The position numbers and the translations under genes are program-made. 15,926 nucleotides of DNA, taken from assembly GCA_902727945.1 (NCBI GenBank), contig CACVAV010000337.1:1-15926 (forward strand), written 5' to 3'. Shown piece by piece: positions 14,274-15,926 of this stretch (its first letter is position 1; each line of letters opens with the position of its first letter). Under the pieces are notes generated by a model. That model worked only from the letters and a program-made list of their open reading frames with translations, had not been told where the DNA came from and made no database searches. The stretch comes from an uncultured Thiotrichaceae bacterium (GTDB lineage Bacteria; Pseudomonadota; Gammaproteobacteria; Thiotrichales; Thiotrichaceae).

Positions 14274-14918
14274 ATGCGCATTCTGAACCCACTGGATAAA
14301 TTACTTGTTGAAATTGATCAGTCATTAAGAACGTCACACGCTGCACCGGCCACCACAGAGCGGGAATACCCTGCTCAGGCTATTCAGGAGACGGAACCAC
14401 TGACCGATGAAGAGCGACAATTATCCGGTCGGTTAATGCGTATTAATCATGCCGGTGAAGTATCAGCACAGGGCCTGTACCGTGGACAGGCCCTGACTGC
14501 TAAACTTCCTGAAGTACGTGAGGAAATGGAACGGGCGGCTATGGAAGAAAGTGACCACCTGGACTGGTGCGAAAAGCGCCTTACCGCACTCGATACCCGT
14601 AAAAGCATCTTTAACCCACTCTGGTATTGGGGATCATTTTCCATTGGTGCTGCCGCTGGTTTAGTCGGTGACAAATGGAGTTTAGGTTTTGTCAAAGAAA
14701 CCGAAGATCAGGTCGAACGCCATTTAAATGATCACATGACCCGCCTGCCTGCCAACGACTTGCCCAGCATGGTCGTCTTACAGAAAATGAAAGAAGATGA
14801 AATTCGTCATGGTGAAAATGCAGCTCAGGCGGGAGGCAAGAAATTACCTTTCCCTATTCGCAAGCTGATGATGCCGATGATTTCTAAAGTGATGACAGTG
14901 GCTTCTTACCGGCTGTAA
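14274..14918 (+). CDS. coq7: 2-nonaprenyl-3-methyl-6-methoxy-1,4-benzoquinol hydroxylase Coq7
   Basis: A membrane-associated diiron monooxygenase performing the C6 (C5 in eukaryotic numbering) hydroxylation late in ubiquinone biosynthesis; it replaces UbiF/UbiM-type flavin enzymes in many proteobacteria. It has 214 residues. The six expected iron ligands are visible: E62 in NHAGEVSAQ, E92 and H95 in MEESDHLDW, E144 in KETEDQVERH, and E176 and H179 in KEDEIRHG. The hydrophobic helix SFSIGAAAGLVG (121-132) and the C-terminal MMPMISKVMTVASYRL suit peripheral membrane binding. The Shine-Dalgarno is weak. It lies 30 bp after dsbA and may be cotranscribed. Its presence implies an aerobic, ubiquinone-based chain, consistent with cytochrome c4. 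Confidence 0.96.
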   Translation: MRILNPLDKLLVEIDQSLRTSHAAPATTEREYPAQAIQETEPLTDEERQLSGRLMRINHAGEVSAQGLYRGQALTAKLPEVREEMERAAMEESDHLDWCEKRLTALDTRKSIFNPLWYWGSFSIGAAAGLVGDKWSLGFVKETEDQVERHLNDHMTRLPANDLPSMVVLQKMKEDEIRHGENAAQAGGKKLPFPIRKLMMPMISKVMTVASYRL

Positions 14919-14997
14919 ATACTGTGTCAGAATTCAATTCGTTGCAGACAAACAATATTATCTGAAATTGTTAAAAAGTTACAAAACCACAGCCCCC

Positions 14998-15026
14998 TTG
15001 TCTCTCTAAGCAAATGTTGCTATAAA
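14998..15026 (+). promoter_or_regulatory. Strong sigma-70-like promoter of the tumE-tumA pair, leaderless
   Basis: TTGTCT (14998-15003) and TATAAA (15021-15026) are separated by exactly 17 bp. The tumE ATG lies at 15034, seven bases after the -10, so transcription should begin at or within a base of the start codon. No Shine-Dalgarno precedes that ATG. Both facts point to a leaderless mRNA. Confidence 0.65.
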
Positions 15027-15033
15027 TGACAAC

Positions 15034-15324
15034 ATGAGTGCAAAAAAACTTTATAAAGATCGCTTTGACTACGATGATGGTTTAATTCTGGAAATTGTAG
15101 TGTGGGAAGTTCCAACTCCTGTAATTGGTAGCGAGCATCAATACAAGTACAGGTTATTCTATGGCAACGCAGAACAGGGACGAGTGATTGGTTATGACAA
15201 TGAACGCCCAAAAGGTGATCATCGCCATTATGGCAATCATGAAGAACCTTACACGCTCACAACTATCGAACAACTCATTGAAGACTTTATGGATGATGTA
15301 AAACAAATCAGGAGACAACCATGA
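15034..15324 (+). CDS. tumE: TumE-family toxin (DUF6516)
   Basis: The putative toxin of a type II toxin-antitoxin pair. It has 96 residues. The conserved core is YDNERPKGDHRHYG (54-67) followed by EEPYTLTTIEQLIEDFMDDV (70-89), the hallmark of the DUF6516/TumE family. The Asp, Glu, Arg and His residues of the core are candidates for a catalytic or RNA-binding site. To my knowledge the biochemical activity of the family is not well settled, so I assign none. The stop codon overlaps the start of the next gene (ATGA), which indicates cotranslation. The start codon lacks a Shine-Dalgarno and appears leaderless. Toxin-first order is seen in part of such modules. Confidence 0.85.
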   Translation: MSAKKLYKDRFDYDDGLILEIVVWEVPTPVIGSEHQYKYRLFYGNAEQGRVIGYDNERPKGDHRHYGNHEEPYTLTTIEQLIEDFMDDVKQIRRQP

Positions 15325-15680
15325 GAGAACTAACCATCCGAATTCTGGATGAAGACGCAGCCATGCAAGCGATGAAACAGCGCTTTGTAAGTACCATGAA
15401 AAGTGGTGCATATACCGGCGAGTATCTCACCTTTGAGTCACCTACTGCTTTATTTCGTGCTATCACTCCCAAACGCTGGGAGCTAATCGGTGTTTTACAA
15501 AAGCTGGGCACAGTCAGCATGCGAGAACTGGCACGGCAGACACAACGAGACGTTCACCGGATTCATGATGACATCAAATCATTAAAAGAACTGGGTATTG
15601 TCGATCAGGATACTAAGGGCATCGCAGTACCGTTCGATAAAATCCACACGGATTTCACACTGAGTCGTAAAGCCGCCTGA
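15321..15680 (+). CDS. TumA-type winged-helix antitoxin and regulator (HVO_A0114 family)
   Basis: The probable antitoxin and DNA-binding autoregulator of the pair. It has 119 residues. Residues 1-48 form a variable part (MRELTIRILDEDAAMQAMKQ) that may bind the toxin. A winged helix-turn-helix occupies about 50-105: PKRWELIGVLQKLGTVS, then the recognition segment MRELARQTQRDVHRIHDDIKSLKELGIV and the wing. This resembles the HVO_A0114 or MarR-like regulators that usually accompany TumE proteins. AGGAG (15310-15314) six bases before ATG is a strong ribosome site, unlike the toxin gene, so the antitoxin should be translated more efficiently. It should bind near the promoter at 14998-15026, though I could not pick out an operator. 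Confidence 0.82.
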   Translation: MRELTIRILDEDAAMQAMKQRFVSTMKSGAYTGEYLTFESPTALFRAITPKRWELIGVLQKLGTVSMRELARQTQRDVHRIHDDIKSLKELGIVDQDTKGIAVPFDKIHTDFTLSRKAA

Positions 15681-15736
15681 CAGAAGGCGCTACCCTCCAT
15701 ATTGATCCTCAACCTCAGCCATCATAACCCAACATC

Positions 15737-15766
15737 TGTACCGGAAGCCTCCGACCCCTACAGTAA
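15737..15766. repeat. REP-like repeat, copy 1 (diverged)
   Basis: This copy aligns with copy 2 at 15792-15818 after removal of three bases (CCG at 15741-15743). In the last 23 aligned positions there are four differences, each C here and T in copy 2. Outer arms CTGTA (15736-15740) and TACAG (15759-15763) and an inner CGGA/TCCG stem still allow folding. Confidence 0.55.
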
Positions 15767-15791
15767 CGCACCTAAAAAATTTCACTCCAAG

Positions 15792-15818
15792 TGTAGAAGT
15801 CTTCGACTTCTACAGTAA
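15792..15818. repeat. REP-like repeat, copy 2 (perfect hairpin)
   Basis: TGTAGAAGTC (15792-15801) and GACTTCTACA (15805-15814) form a perfect 10-bp stem with loop TTC, followed by GTAA, which copy 1 shares. No T-run follows. It lies after the toxin-antitoxin pair and before the next gene, the usual place for REP-type units. Confidence 0.65.
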
Positions 15819-15850
15819 TATATACTAAACCAGATGAAAGACAGGCAACC

Positions 15851-15904
15851 ATGATGACTGCCACTCATAAAACACGCGATATAGATAAAAAAGGATTACC
15901 GTGA
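15851..15904 (+). CDS. Possible 17-residue leader ORF
   Basis: ATG at 15851, with AGG five bases upstream, opens 17 codons (MMTATHKTRDIDKKGLP) and ends at TGA 15902-15904, overlapping a GTG start at 15901. It could be a coupled leader peptide, the remnant of a displaced gene start, or chance. Nothing in the sequence is recognised. Confidence 0.25.
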   Translation: MMTATHKTRDIDKKGLP

Positions 15905-15926
15905 ACCCATCAAACATGCTATTAAC
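15901..15926 (+). CDS. Start of a gene running off the window (GTG start)
   Basis: GTG at 15901 is preceded by AAAGGA (about six bases upstream) and opens a frame reading MNPSNMLL to the window edge. It overlaps the small ORF before it by GTGA. Only eight complete codons are visible, so no product can be named, and the internal ATG at 15916 could be the real start. Confidence 0.4.

Noticed and set aside
14919..14997. A terminator after coq7
   Set aside because: Only AT-rich, weak inverted repeats (AACAAT with ATTGTT) are visible, without a GC-rich stem or a T-run.

Overview
The window is bacterial chromosome, most likely from a gammaproteobacterium. The protein sequences are of gammaproteobacterial type: the pyruvate kinase resembles PykA, the transketolase keeps E. 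coli-like catalytic residue positions, and there is a Coq7 ubiquinone hydroxylase. Cytochrome c maturation is by System II (ResB/CcsB). The tkt-gap-pgk-pyk order is common in autotrophic or methylotrophic sulfur- and C1-oxidising lineages, so a Thiotrichales- or Methylococcales-like host is a reasonable guess. The genus cannot be read from the sequence. There are no rRNAs, tRNAs, IS elements or CRISPR arrays.

Layout. (1) 4-5942, minus strand: a carbon-metabolism operon read tkt, gap, pgk, pyk. Its gaps hold two hairpin elements, and a near-perfect 52-bp palindrome lies upstream of tkt. (2) 6213-8457, plus strand: an orphan Fe(II)/2-oxoglutarate dioxygenase of the PhyH family, then a secreted HtrA-type protease with a single PDZ domain. 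(3) 8460-8735: an intergenic region with a chain of hairpins ending in a strong intrinsic terminator, read here as a candidate small RNA next to engB. (4) 8734-14918: engB on the minus strand, then a plus-strand block of cytochrome c4, resB, ccsB, dsbA and coq7. A 40-codon Cys-rich small ORF fills the c4-resB gap and overlaps the resB start codon. (5) 15034-15680: a TumE/TumA-type toxin-antitoxin pair that appears to be transcribed as a leaderless mRNA. (6) 15681-15926: two related REP-like repeats, then the first codons of a gene running off the window.

How the genes fit together. The minus-strand operon covers lower glycolysis/gluconeogenesis and the pentose-phosphate or Calvin-cycle carbon rearrangements. 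The plus-strand block belongs to respiration and the cell envelope. Cytochrome c4 carries two CXXCH haem sites, ResB/CcsB delivers and attaches haem in the periplasm, and DsbA supplies periplasmic thiol oxidation. Coq7 makes ubiquinone for the same electron-transport chain, and HtrA does periplasmic quality control. The most interesting non-coding signals are the candidate RNA beside engB (the locus where Spot 42 and ErsA sit in other gammaproteobacteria), the small ORF coupled to resB, and the palindrome between tkt and phyH.
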